From G965218495 sp965262785 (lineage in GTDB: Bacteria > Bacteroidota > Rhodothermia > Rhodothermales > Bin80): a stretch of 64,000 bases of DNA. Below are positions 55,025 to 64,000 of the stretch, one piece after another (positions within the stretch are counted from its first letter, which is position 1; each line of letters starts with the position of its first letter). Under the pieces are notes generated by a model. The model ran no database searches. It worked only from the letters and a program-made list of their open reading frames with translations, and was not told where the DNA came from. Both the position numbers and the translations under genes were made by a program. Where the stretch lies: NCBI GenBank assembly GCA_965262785.1, contig OZ253559.1:1178001-1242000 (forward strand), in the 5' to 3' direction.

Positions 55025-58000
55025 TTAGGTGATAGAAGCTTCTACCGAAATGTTTTTGGCATCGAACAGCCTCCCAAGGCCTTTGAGGAGATCGACCGAA
55101 GGACGGACCATTTGTGACCGACTCCTCAGGCGCAGGTAGCCGCCTTGGGCCAGTCCGTCTACCAAGTCGATATACAGGCTGCACTGCCCGCGGTTGTCCT
55201 TGCACAGCCCCTGGAAGCTGGCTAAATCCGCCTCAGAAGTCTGCGCAGCGTCCAGGCGCACGACAACTGAGGTAATCTTGTGTTCGCGAATCGTTCGCAT
55301 CGGCAAAATGTCAGTCGCTAAGACCTCCACGTTGCCTCCCTTGAGTTGCAGGTCGCCCTTGGCCAGCACGATTTCTCCAACGGTTACAAGTGACTCAAAT
55401 TTGGCTAAGTGCTTGGGGAAGATGATAATTTCGCCTGTGCCGGTATAATCCTCAAGCGTGGCAGTCAGCATACGCTGGTTCTTGCGGGTAGTCCGCGAGC
55501 GCACTTTGGTGATGATGCCGCAAAAGGCAACCCTTGGCTTTGATCGAGTCCGACCGTCCTTGCTGCCATTTTCCATGGCGGCCAGCGATTCGTCCCCCAG
55601 CTGAGCAGTGGCTAAGGATCGTGCTTCGATTGCGAATTCGTCGAGTGGGTGCCCCGATATGTAGATGCCGGTTAGATCACGTTCTTCATTGAGTAGCTGC
55701 ATCACGGGCCACGGATCCTCCATCGGCAGAGGCGGGTTGATGTTGGCATCGCTCTCTATTTCGCCAAACAGAGAAAACTGACCGATTCTCTCGCGTGCCT
55801 GCCGGTCACGGACCTCCTGCACGGCCGGCTTGATTGCTTTAAGGAGTTGTGCGCGATGCCCTTCCAGGTTGTCTAGTGCGCCTACACGGGCCAGGTTTTC
55901 CAGTGTCTTGTCGTTGACCTTTTTCAGGTCGAGATTCCCCAGGAAATCATAAAGGGTTCGAGGTTTACCGTGAGCCTTGCGTGCTTGCACCAATTCGTCT
56001 ATGGCCGTGCGCTGGACACCCTTGACGGCACACAGGCCGAAGCGTATGTGACCGTTTTCGACGGTAAAGGGGCGATGGCTGCGGTGAATTGAGGGAGGCA
56101 AGAGGTTGATGCCACGGCGGAGAGCCTCGCTGCGCAGCGTGTTTAGCGCGCGGGAACTAGTGTTCGGATGGCTCATCACCGCCGCCATGAACTCGGGCGC
56201 ATAGTTCGCTTTGAGATAGGCGGTCTGATAAGCCAAAAGCGAGTAGGCCGTGCTGTGGCTCTTGTTAAAGCCATAGCCGGCAAATTTATCCATCAGGTCA
56301 AAGACCTCGTTTGCAGTCTTGGCATCTACGTCCTGATTCTTGGCTCCATCCACAAAGATGGTGCGTTGCCTGGCCATTTCCGCTTTCTTCTTCTTGCCCA
56401 TGGCGCGGCGCAGGATGTCAGCACCTCCAAGTGTATATCCACCCATGACTTGGGCCATCTGCATGACCTGTTCCTGGTACACCGGAATACCGAATGTGCG
56501 CTCAAGCACCGGCTTGAGGATGGGGTGCAAGTAGGTGGCCTTTTCCTTGCCGTGCTTGCGTCGGATGTAGGAAGGAATCAGGTCCATGGGGCCCGGCCTG
56601 AACAGTGCATTCATGGCGATAAGGTCATCCAGGCATGTGGGTTTCAATTCGGTCAACCAACGGCGCATGCCGTCCCCGTCAAACTGAAACACGCCCGTGG
56701 TGTCGCCTCGCCGAAAAATTTCGAATGTCTTGTCGTCATCCAAGGGGATGGCATTTAGGTCCAAATCTATGCCTCGGCTCCTTGCAAGGATCTTGCGCGC
56801 GTCTTCCAGGATGGTGAGGGTTGAGAGGCCCAGCAGATCCATCTTTAAAAGGCCAAATCGTTCCACCCAATTCCCGTCGTACTGGCTTATCAGTACCTCT
56901 TCGTTGTTGGCGTCTTTGTTTTTGGCCCTGGCTACAGGGACGTAGTCCCGCACCTGTCCCGGAGCGATGATGACACCTGCCGCATGCACGCTGGTGTGGC
57001 GCGCAGATCCCTCCAGGACTTTGGCATACTGCAAGAGCTTTTTGATCTCCGGCCGGGGATCGTTTCGAAGAGCCCGGAACTCTTTTACGGTTTCAAGCGC
57101 AAAGTCCAGCGTGACCTGGGGACCCTCGGGAATCAGCTTTGCAATGCGATCCGTTTCGCTTAGCGGAATATCTAGTACGCGGGCTACGTCACGGATGGCG
57201 GTTTTGGGGCCCATGCTGCCAAAAGTTATGATCTGGCAGACGTTTTCCCGGCCGTATTTCCGAATGACGTAGTCAATGACTTTGCTTCGGCCGCGATCGT
57301 CGAAGTCAATGTCGATGTCCGGCATCGACACACGTTCGGGATTCAGAAAGCGCTCAAAGAGGAGGTCGTACTTGAGCGGATCAATGTTGGTGATGCCTAA
57401 GCAGTACGCAACGGCACTACCGGCGGCCGAGCCGCGGGCGGGTCCCACGGACACATTCATTTTTCGGGCCTCCGTAGTAAAGTCTTCTACGATGAGGAAG
57501 TAACCAGCATACCCCATTTCCGCGATGATGCCCAGTTCGTGGTTAATGCGCGCCTCTATATCCGGATTCAGGTCCGTCCAGCGTTTGCGCGCTCCCTCAA
57601 ACACCAAGTGCTTCAGATAAGCATCCATGTCGGCCCCGAACTCGGCCGGCAAAGGGTAGTGCGGCATCAGGAGTTTGCCGGTACTAAGCTCGAACCGGCA
57701 TTTCTCAGCGATCTCCAGTGATGTCTCCAGCGACTGCTGCTGCAGGGTGCCGGGCAGGAATGCCATGGCCTGCTCCATTTCGGCGGCACTTTTCAGGTAG
57801 TACTGATCGCCTTCGAACCTCATACGGGTTGGGTCGCGAAAATCTTTGCCCGTCTGCAGACACAGCAGCACATCCTGCGCCTCGCTGTCTTCTTGTGCCA
57901 CATAATGCACATCGTTGGTTGCCACAGTGCGCACCCCCAGCTCCTGCGCCCACCGCACCAGGATCGCATTGACGCGCTGCTGGTCCTGCAGCCCATGGTT

Positions 58001-58516
58001 CTGCAGCTCTATGTAGTAGTCCTCACCGAAAGCCTCGCGATACTGTTCAAACAAGGTGCGGGCTTCCTTTTCCTTGTCCTGCAGCAGCGTCTGGGGCACC
58101 TGCCCTTGAAGACAGCAGGTGGTAGCCACAAGCCCGCCGCTATGGCTGGCCAGCGTGTCAAAGTCTATGCGCGGTTTGTAATAAAAGCCTTCGAGGAAGG
58201 ACCGTGAAGAAAGTGCGAGCAAGTTTCGGTAGCCTTCTTCGGATTTTGCCCACAGTACCTGGTGGTATCGCTTGGCGTCTCTCCGTTCGCCCATCGGCGA
58301 GTCGCACAGGTAGAATTCGCACCCTATGACTGGCGTAATGCCCGCGTTCTTGGCGGAAAAATAGAACTCCGGGACGCCGTACAGATTGCCATGGTCGGTG
58401 ATACCGAGCGCCGGCATGCCCAGTTCGACCGCCTTGCTGACGAGCGTATCGATACGCGCTGCGCCATCCAGCAGTGAAAAAGAGGTATGACAGTGAAGAT
58501 GGCAGAAGCTGCTCAT
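55025..58516 (-). CDS. dnaE: DNA polymerase III alpha subunit
   Basis: Replicative polymerase catalytic subunit. The ATG at 58516 is chosen over the one 9 codons upstream because AGAGGGA precedes it and the protein then begins at the PHP domain (HLHCHTSFSLLDG). 1,163 aa. PHP domain 1-270; palm with acids Asp400, Asp402 and Asp404 in MPDIDIDFDDRGR; fingers; helix-hairpin-helix and beta-clamp-binding region; OB fold near 960-1080. All main motifs are intact, so DnaE1-like. First gene of a minus-strand operon with arsC, smr, an amidotransferase and sxtJ. Confidence 0.97.
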   Translation of the reverse strand: MSSFCHLHCHTSFSLLDGAARIDTLVSKAVELGMPALGITDHGNLYGVPEFYFSAKNAGITPVIGCEFYLCDSPMGERRDAKRYHQVLWAKSEEGYRNLLALSSRSFLEGFYYKPRIDFDTLASHSGGLVATTCCLQGQVPQTLLQDKEKEARTLFEQYREAFGEDYYIELQNHGLQDQQRVNAILVRWAQELGVRTVATNDVHYVAQEDSEAQDVLLCLQTGKDFRDPTRMRFEGDQYYLKSAAEMEQAMAFLPGTLQQQSLETSLEIAEKCRFELSTGKLLMPHYPLPAEFGADMDAYLKHLVFEGARKRWTDLNPDIEARINHELGIIAEMGYAGYFLIVEDFTTEARKMNVSVGPARGSAAGSAVAYCLGITNIDPLKYDLLFERFLNPERVSMPDIDIDFDDRGRSKVIDYVIRKYGRENVCQIITFGSMGPKTAIRDVARVLDIPLSETDRIAKLIPEGPQVTLDFALETVKEFRALRNDPRPEIKKLLQYAKVLEGSARHTSVHAAGVIIAPGQVRDYVPVARAKNKDANNEEVLISQYDGNWVERFGLLKMDLLGLSTLTILEDARKILARSRGIDLDLNAIPLDDDKTFEIFRRGDTTGVFQFDGDGMRRWLTELKPTCLDDLIAMNALFRPGPMDLIPSYIRRKHGKEKATYLHPILKPVLERTFGIPVYQEQVMQMAQVMGGYTLGGADILRRAMGKKKKAEMARQRTIFVDGAKNQDVDAKTANEVFDLMDKFAGYGFNKSHSTAYSLLAYQTAYLKANYAPEFMAAVMSHPNTSSRALNTLRSEALRRGINLLPPSIHRSHRPFTVENGHIRFGLCAVKGVQRTAIDELVQARKAHGKPRTLYDFLGNLDLKKVNDKTLENLARVGALDNLEGHRAQLLKAIKPAVQEVRDRQARERIGQFSLFGEIESDANINPPLPMEDPWPVMQLLNEERDLTGIYISGHPLDEFAIEARSLATAQLGDESLAAMENGSKDGRTRSKPRVAFCGIITKVRSRTTRKNQRMLTATLEDYTGTGEIIIFPKHLAKFESLVTVGEIVLAKGDLQLKGGNVEVLATDILPMRTIREHKITSVVVRLDAAQTSEADLASFQGLCKDNRGQCSLYIDLVDGLAQGGYLRLRSRSQMVRPSVDLLKGLGRLFDAKNISVEASIT

Positions 58517-58927
58517 TGTGTTCCCTCTATGGGCGTCGTGCATGAAGTGGGTCCTGTGCCTAAGCGGCGCTGCGGTCGCTGCACAATCAGGACGAATGCG
58601 TCATGTGTTCTTGGCGCAGCAATACGGTCCACTGTGCTCTAGCGGGTGCAACAGGCGTGCCACGGAGCCAGTCCGAAAATAAGGTACAGGCATGCCTAAC
58701 TCATAGTGGCGCGGGAGTCCGCTTGCGATCTCGCACAATTCACGCGATTCTGATCAACCGGATGCTAACTGTGCTGAGCTTTTCGGACATAAACTCCATT
58801 GGACTGGCCAACGAGGCGTACCGCTCCATAATTTGCGGCACTTCGACCGTTATTCCTAGCCGGTTTTGCCTGAATTTCTCTACCTTGGGGCTGTCACATT
58901 TTCGAACAGCTCTTCAGCCGCACGCAC
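58517..58927. other. Divergent promoter region between dnaE and the T9SS plug gene
   Basis: About 410 nt separating two outward-facing genes; must hold both promoters. No specific box assigned and no gene recognised. Confidence 0.4.
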
Positions 58928-60205
58928 ATGGCGGACTGCCGCGGATTGGTCGTGTGTCTTTGTCTAGTGCTTTCAGCGTGCGCTGCGCCCCCAGAAACCC
59001 AGCGTACGCGCGCACGTTTGCCCAGAGCGGCTGGGCTGGTATTCTTGCCGCCCACTGACGAGGTTCGAACCGTGCAGCTGTATGCTAGGCAGGAAAATGC
59101 GGTCCCGATACTTCGGATAGGTGACGGGCTGCCCCTCACCCTGGAATTTGACCTGATGGGGCAGGCGGCGCGTCCGCTGTCGATATACTTCTATCACGCC
59201 AACCGGGAATGGCAACGTGACCTTGCACGCAGCGAATACCTCACCTCGTTTCATCGCGATGACCTGTTTGACTACGACATGTCAACCACCACGCAGGTCC
59301 GTTACACCCACTACACATACGCCTTTCCCAACGGCAGCATCGGCTTCCAGCTGAGTGGCAACTACATTCTGCGCGTGACGGAGCAAGGACTGGAGGATGA
59401 TGTTCTGTTTGAACGGCCATTCTACGTTGCGGAGGACATTGGCCCGATGACCCTGGATTTGCAGAACCTGTTTGCAGGGAGTCAGTCGCTACCATCCGTC
59501 CAGCCGCTCTTGCGCTTTACGCCGCCGTCCCAACTTGCCGGCAACGTATTCGACTACAGCGTCTGCTTCATCCGTAATGGCCAGTACAAGGCTCCGCGGT
59601 GCAGCGAGCGGCCCTCCCTGACAGTGCAGCCGGATCTGCTTTTCTATCTGGAACCGGACGAGGCTTTTCTGCCGCAGGAAGGAGATTACTACGTGGATCT
59701 GCGGCGGCTCCGGCCGGGGGGCCACATAGAACGTGTAGGATTTGACACCTCGCCGCCAGAGGTGATGCTTCAGCCGGACTATGCACGCTTTCCCAATTCG
59801 AGTACAGACCCGTTCCTAAGTGGTCAGTCCGTGATTTCGGGCGCCCAGACCACTGGGGATCCAGACACCGAAGCAGAGTACGCTCGTGTTCAATTCAGAT
59901 TTGTACCTCCCGACGAAACGCGGCTGCCCGGCGGTGTCTACATTGCCGGCAGCTTCAATGGGTGGCGCATCGACCTGGGCCGTCAGCTGCGCTGGGAAGC
60001 CGACCAGGGACGCTATGAAGGATCGCTACTCATCAAGCAGGGTGAGTATGAGTACCAGTATACCTCGCCAAGCTCGAATGTGCGGCGCGCATTGCGCGCC
60101 CGCTTGCCGCGTGCGAACAACCAGTACACAGCCCTGGTCTACTACCGTGACTCTTTTTACAGCACCGATCGATTGCTGGCGTTTCAGCACGGATTTACGC
60201 GCTAG
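58928..60205 (+). CDS. Type IX secretion system plug-domain lipoprotein (DUF5103)
   Basis: 425 aa. Lipoprotein signal with lipobox LSAC (Cys18). Residues ~35-290 match the DUF5103/T9SS plug protein N-terminal domain (e.g. LTLEFDLMGQAARPLSIYF, a 'Y.Y.+.DW'-like strand, and the SGNY-I-LRV pattern); the C-terminal third is a second beta domain with VYIAGSFNGWRIDL. In T9SS a plug protein blocks the SprA pore until cargo arrives. Its presence agrees with T9SS cargo elsewhere in the window. Confidence 0.8.
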   Translation: MADCRGLVVCLCLVLSACAAPPETQRTRARLPRAAGLVFLPPTDEVRTVQLYARQENAVPILRIGDGLPLTLEFDLMGQAARPLSIYFYHANREWQRDLARSEYLTSFHRDDLFDYDMSTTTQVRYTHYTYAFPNGSIGFQLSGNYILRVTEQGLEDDVLFERPFYVAEDIGPMTLDLQNLFAGSQSLPSVQPLLRFTPPSQLAGNVFDYSVCFIRNGQYKAPRCSERPSLTVQPDLLFYLEPDEAFLPQEGDYYVDLRRLRPGGHIERVGFDTSPPEVMLQPDYARFPNSSTDPFLSGQSVISGAQTTGDPDTEAEYARVQFRFVPPDETRLPGGVYIAGSFNGWRIDLGRQLRWEADQGRYEGSLLIKQGEYEYQYTSPSSNVRRALRARLPRANNQYTALVYYRDSFYSTDRLLAFQHGFTR

Positions 60206-60288
60206 GAATTCACCAAACCGAGCGGGCCAAAGAACCCTGAATGCCGCATATTAATCTGCCTGATTCACCACTAGCAGCTCCCAATATC

Positions 60289-62760
60289 ATGCAAAAGCTA
60301 TGCAGTATAGGAGTATTTCTACTCCTACTTTTTACGGCCGCCGGATGTGTTACCACCGAGAAGGCCGTGTCGCCTCCTACAGAGGAGGAGGAAAAGAAAG
60401 ATGAGAAAGAGAGCGACATGAAGGCGTATGACGAGATTGTCACGGAAGATGCCATCTCGGACGAAGGGCTTTTCATGGTACACCAAGTTGATGACAAGGT
60501 GTACTACGAAATTCCAGACTCGCTGCTGGGCGGCGAAGTGCTCATGGTCAGCCGAATAGCCGCCACCGCGAACAACGTCGGCTATGGCGGCATGAAGGCC
60601 AACACGCAGGTTCTACGGTGGGAGAAGAACAAGAAGAACATCCTGCTCCGCGTTGTCAGCTACGAAAATGTGGCGGATGAGGACAAGCCAATCTATGAGG
60701 CCGTACGAAACTCGAACTTTGAGCCTATTATCAAGTCTTTCAAGATAGAGGCACTGAATGAGGACTCTACGGGTTCGGTGATCGAAGTGACCAGCTTGTT
60801 TACAGATGACATCGCCTCGCTGGGCCTGAGTTCGTTCCAGCGCGAGGCGTACAAGGTGCGCCGTCTGGACAAGGAGCGGACCTTCATCACCTCGGTCAAG
60901 AGTTTTCCTCGCAACATTGAGGTGAAGCACGTGCTGAGCTACGATGCGGCGCAGCCGCCGTCAAACAGCACCAGCGCAACGATCTCGCTTGAGATGAACC
61001 AGTCGATGATCATGTTGCCGGAGGATAAAATGCAGCCGAGGCTGTGCGACCAGCGCGTCGGGTTCTTCAGCGTGACAATGACTGATTTTGGGCGCGACGC
61101 TCAAAAGGCTGAGGAGCGTTGCTTCATCACACGGTGGCGCCTGGAGCCTTCGGATCCCGAAGCATATGCGCGCGGCGAACTTGTTGAGCCGGTAAAGCCT
61201 ATCGTATACTACATCGACCCGGCCACACCTTTGAAATGGCGTCCGTATCTGAAGCAGGGCGTAGAGGATTGGAACAAAGCCTTCGAGCATGCCGGCTTCA
61301 AGAACGCCATCATGGCGAAGGATCCACCGTCCATGGAAGAGGATCCGGAATTCAGCCCGGAAGATGTGCGCTATAGCGTTATCCGCTACTTTTCTTCCAG
61401 CGTCCAAAACGCATTCGGACCGCACGTGCACGACCCGCGAACGGGCGAGATCCTCGAAAGCGACATAGGATGGTTTCACAATGTGATGAACCTCCTGCGC
61501 AACTGGTTCTTCGTGCAGACCGCAGCCGTCAACCCGGACGCGCGCGGCGTGAAATTCAAAGACGAGGTAATGGGCCGCCTGATCCGCTTCGTGTCCGCAC
61601 ACGAGGTCGGGCATACGCTGGGTTTACCCCACAACTGGGGATCGAGCTACGCATATCCCGTAGACTCGCTTAGGTCGCCGTCCTTCACAGATGCCAATGG
61701 CACCGCGCCCTCCATCATGGATTACGCCCGCTTCAATTACGTCGCACAGCCTGGAGACGGCGTTACCAACCTTATGCCTGATGTGGGCACGTACGACAAG
61801 TGGGCGGTGAAGTGGGGCTATACGGTGCTGCCAGAAGCCGAATCGCCGGATGACGAGCGCACCGTATTGAACACCTGGGTCAAAGAGCGCGCAGGTGATC
61901 CGCTATACTTCTACGGCAGGCAGGGCATTATCGTAGACCCACGTTCCCAAAACGAAGATCTGGGGGACGATGCGGTGATGGCCAGCGACTACGGCATCGC
62001 TAACCTGAAGGTCATCCTCGACCAGCTTCTAGCATGGACCGCGGAGGATGCGAAGGATTACGGCGATCTCAACGAGCTCTATGGACAGGTTGCCACGCAG
62101 TGGTACCGGTACGTTGGGCACGTATTGCGCAACATCGGTGGCTACTACGAAAACTTCAAGACCTATGATCAGGACGGGCTTGTATTCACGCCTGTGCCAG
62201 AGGAGCGCCAGGAGGCGACCATGGAGTGGCTTCACCGCGAAGTGTTTACCACACCCGAGTGGCTGATCGACCACGATGTCTTGCGCCGTATTGAAGGCGT
62301 AGGCGCCATGAATCGGATTCGGGGGTACCAGGTCGGCGCGGTCAACAACCTGCTTGACCCGTATCGCCTTGGGCGCATGCTGGAAACTGAAGCCCTTGGA
62401 GGTGAGGATACATACACGGTAGCCGAGCTGCTGTCCGGCCTGCGCGCAGGAATCTGGGGCGAGCTTGGCAGAGGCGAGGCCATCTCACCGTATAGGCGCT
62501 CCTTGCAGCGCGGGCACCTTGAGCGCCTTGAGTACCTGATGACTACCCAGCCCGGGTCTTTGCCGTCGATTTTTGCCAGCTTCGGCATGGCAAACATTGA
62601 CGTGAGCCAGTCAGATCTGGTTGCCTATGCCCGCGGCGAGCTGAAGACGCTGCAGCGGGATGTCCGGCGCGCCATTACCCGCACGCGGGATCGCATGACG
62701 CGACTGCACCTGGAAGATATCGACGCTCGAATCGACGATATACTCGACGCGGACGACTAG
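60289..62760 (+). CDS. Zinc metalloprotease lipoprotein, DUF5117/EcxA type
   Basis: The ATG at 60289 puts the lipobox (TAAGC) at the normal distance; the earlier ATG at 60241 would add 16 residues. 823 aa. After a Glu/Lys-rich linker comes the DUF5118/DUF5117 N-terminal region, then the metzincin active site HEVGHTLGLPHN (His438, Glu439, His442, His448) and the EcxA-like C-terminal region with a Met-turn candidate SIMDYARFN. Outer-membrane anchored peptidase; substrates unknown. Typical of Bacteroidota and Rhodothermota. Confidence 0.88.
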   Translation: MQKLCSIGVFLLLLFTAAGCVTTEKAVSPPTEEEEKKDEKESDMKAYDEIVTEDAISDEGLFMVHQVDDKVYYEIPDSLLGGEVLMVSRIAATANNVGYGGMKANTQVLRWEKNKKNILLRVVSYENVADEDKPIYEAVRNSNFEPIIKSFKIEALNEDSTGSVIEVTSLFTDDIASLGLSSFQREAYKVRRLDKERTFITSVKSFPRNIEVKHVLSYDAAQPPSNSTSATISLEMNQSMIMLPEDKMQPRLCDQRVGFFSVTMTDFGRDAQKAEERCFITRWRLEPSDPEAYARGELVEPVKPIVYYIDPATPLKWRPYLKQGVEDWNKAFEHAGFKNAIMAKDPPSMEEDPEFSPEDVRYSVIRYFSSSVQNAFGPHVHDPRTGEILESDIGWFHNVMNLLRNWFFVQTAAVNPDARGVKFKDEVMGRLIRFVSAHEVGHTLGLPHNWGSSYAYPVDSLRSPSFTDANGTAPSIMDYARFNYVAQPGDGVTNLMPDVGTYDKWAVKWGYTVLPEAESPDDERTVLNTWVKERAGDPLYFYGRQGIIVDPRSQNEDLGDDAVMASDYGIANLKVILDQLLAWTAEDAKDYGDLNELYGQVATQWYRYVGHVLRNIGGYYENFKTYDQDGLVFTPVPEERQEATMEWLHREVFTTPEWLIDHDVLRRIEGVGAMNRIRGYQVGAVNNLLDPYRLGRMLETEALGGEDTYTVAELLSGLRAGIWGELGRGEAISPYRRSLQRGHLERLEYLMTTQPGSLPSIFASFGMANIDVSQSDLVAYARGELKTLQRDVRRAITRTRDRMTRLHLEDIDARIDDILDADD

Positions 62761-62944
62761 CATAAGCTGCCGCCGTACCTGGGGTCCGCGGCGGCGGGCC
62801 CCAGGCGCGGCTTGGCGCACTGTGCAGCCGTTGTCGATGCTTCCTGCTGGCTGGATTCCAGCGCCGGCCTGTCTCGCATCTCACATTGCTGTCGGCGACG
62901 GAAATCGCTCGACAAGCATTTGCATCCCGCGCGAGGCCAGGAGC

Positions 62945-63967
62945 CTAGCGCGCGAGTACCATCCGCTTCGTAAGGACCCCTTTGGGGCCGACATGCTGTA
63001 AAATGTACAGGCCGCTGGGTGCGGGTGCCCCTGAATCGGTGCGGCCGTCCCACGCAGTGTCGAAGGTGCCTGCTGCATGCCATCCGTCGTGCAGCGTTGA
63101 CACGATGCGCCCTTGCACATTGACGATGCGGAGTATGATGTGGGCGGGTTGTCCTACTGCATATGTGACCCGAACCGCCTCACTGAAGGGATTCGGATAG
63201 GCAGTCGCACCGGCGTTTCGCCTAGGCACTTCTTTTGTGGTGCCGGTAGTGACAAGGGGTTCGTACACGGTTCCGTCGGTGTCAACGCCGATGATTGAAA
63301 ACCCCTCGCCGGTCGAGGTGCCGCGGCCCGAGGTGACCAAAACGCCGCTGCGGTTTGAAAAGCCGCTCAGATTCAGGAAGAACGTGCCAATGATAACGTC
63401 GCTGGAGGACTGAACAACCTCGTAGTTGTAGCCCTGCAGTGCGATGCGTGTGTAAGTGCTTGAGCGCGCGTAGGCGAAATTGTTGAACAGCAGCCTAACT
63501 ATCCTGTTGTTGTAAAAGGGGTCGCGCAGTCGCAGGTCGACCGGTCCAGCATCGGGCGCGCCATGGATAAGGAAAAGTTCCAAGTTTTGCGAATTTGCAT
63601 GTTCGCGGACTCCCTTTCGCAAAATCAGGCGCGGTGCATCTGCGTGTCCGATGGCGGCCAGGATGCCGCGGTCGTTTGCGCTTATGGTCGTCACTCCCTG
63701 GGCCAGTGGCGCCAAGCCCGTGGTGTCGGTACCCGCAAGGAACATAGTGATCCTGTGTTGGCCGATGAGCAGAGTCTGAAACCGTGTCGCGGACTGGTAG
63801 GCCACACCCGCGGCGAAGGGACGTCCGTTCACGAAAAGGTCCACTGGACCGATGCCCGCGAGCGCGTGGACGAACTGGATATTCCCATGGGGGCTAAGCT
63901 GTGGTCGCACGCTCTGCGGGAATACGCATAAGAGCAAGGCGATGAGAAGCCATTTGCGAAGAGTCAT
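62945..63967 (-). CDS. DUF4397-domain secreted protein with T9SS sorting domain
   Basis: 340 aa. Signal peptide (LLIALLLCVFPQSVRPQ), then a DUF4397 immunoglobulin-like domain (NIQFVHALAGIGPVDLFVNG; a second copy starting LELFLIHGAPDAGPVDLRL at ~150), then a T9SS type A domain beginning AYPNPFSEAVRVTYAVGQ and ending in KRMVLAR. Cell-surface or released protein of unknown function. It is convergent with the metalloprotease gene. Confidence 0.88.
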   Translation of the reverse strand: MTLRKWLLIALLLCVFPQSVRPQLSPHGNIQFVHALAGIGPVDLFVNGRPFAAGVAYQSATRFQTLLIGQHRITMFLAGTDTTGLAPLAQGVTTISANDRGILAAIGHADAPRLILRKGVREHANSQNLELFLIHGAPDAGPVDLRLRDPFYNNRIVRLLFNNFAYARSSTYTRIALQGYNYEVVQSSSDVIIGTFFLNLSGFSNRSGVLVTSGRGTSTGEGFSIIGVDTDGTVYEPLVTTGTTKEVPRRNAGATAYPNPFSEAVRVTYAVGQPAHIILRIVNVQGRIVSTLHDGWHAAGTFDTAWDGRTDSGAPAPSGLYILQHVGPKGVLTKRMVLAR

Positions 63968-64000
63968 TCAGTAAGGGCAGGTATGCTGGATGAGGCGTAG

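Overview
The window looks like a chromosome segment of a Rhodothermota/Bacteroidota-type bacterium (Rhodothermales-like; this is inference from gene content). Supporting signs are C-terminal type IX secretion (T9SS) sorting domains on three proteins (4778-7990, 37913-42070, 62945-63967), a T9SS plug-domain lipoprotein (58928-60205), a GWxTD-domain protein, a DUF5117/EcxA-type metalloprotease, and weak or absent Shine-Dalgarno sites before many genes. Gene density is low: several 0.4-1.5 kb spacers hold nothing recognisable.

Layout. 1-3.9 kb: ABC permease (5'-truncated by the window), ATPase and outer-membrane barrel in one overlapping operon, facing a tandem OsmC pair. 4.8-9.3 kb: secreted Asp-box repeat protein and a DUF4097 protein. 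9.5-16.3 kb: a fatty-acid beta-oxidation operon (fadN-fadA-fadE) followed by two small genes. 17.8-20.2 kb: an IS256/mutator-like element with two coupled ORFs, the first being a paralogue of the transposase with all three DDE residues replaced. 21.5-23.5 kb: GWxTD protein. 23.9-25.4 kb: ISNCY-type insertion sequence. 26.2-30.0 kb (minus): btuF-like, btuC-like, polyprenyl synthase, MBL hydrolase. 30.1-31.5 kb: deoC and a SPOR lipoprotein. 32.9-33.6 kb: an ORF-less group II intron. 33.7-35.3 kb: dapD and a polyphosphate glucokinase.

35.7-44.3 kb is a nested mobile region. A decayed tyrosine integrase gene is split by a 7,751-bp composite transposon made of two direct 1,449-bp IS5-like copies. 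The outer ends are flanked by a 4-bp AATC duplication, and removing the insert restores the integrase reading frame exactly. The passenger is a very GC-rich LRR/FN3/cadherin-like surface protein with a T9SS signal. Its signal peptide lies in a different frame, and an A8G7 run sits exactly where a -1 slip would join the two frames. An MntA-HepT pair follows.

46.2-50.0 kb encodes the most unusual protein: a 1,255-aa DnaG primase with one zinc ribbon, three tandem copies of the primase core (core N-lobe, TOPRIM, helical linker) and one C-terminal helicase-binding region. Only the third copy keeps the TOPRIM catalytic acids. Downstream are a putative methyltransferase, a His-rich metal-binding protein with a CDF zinc exporter, a minus-strand operon dnaE-arsC-smr-glutamine amidotransferase-sxtJ, and a block of T9SS and surface genes up to the window end.
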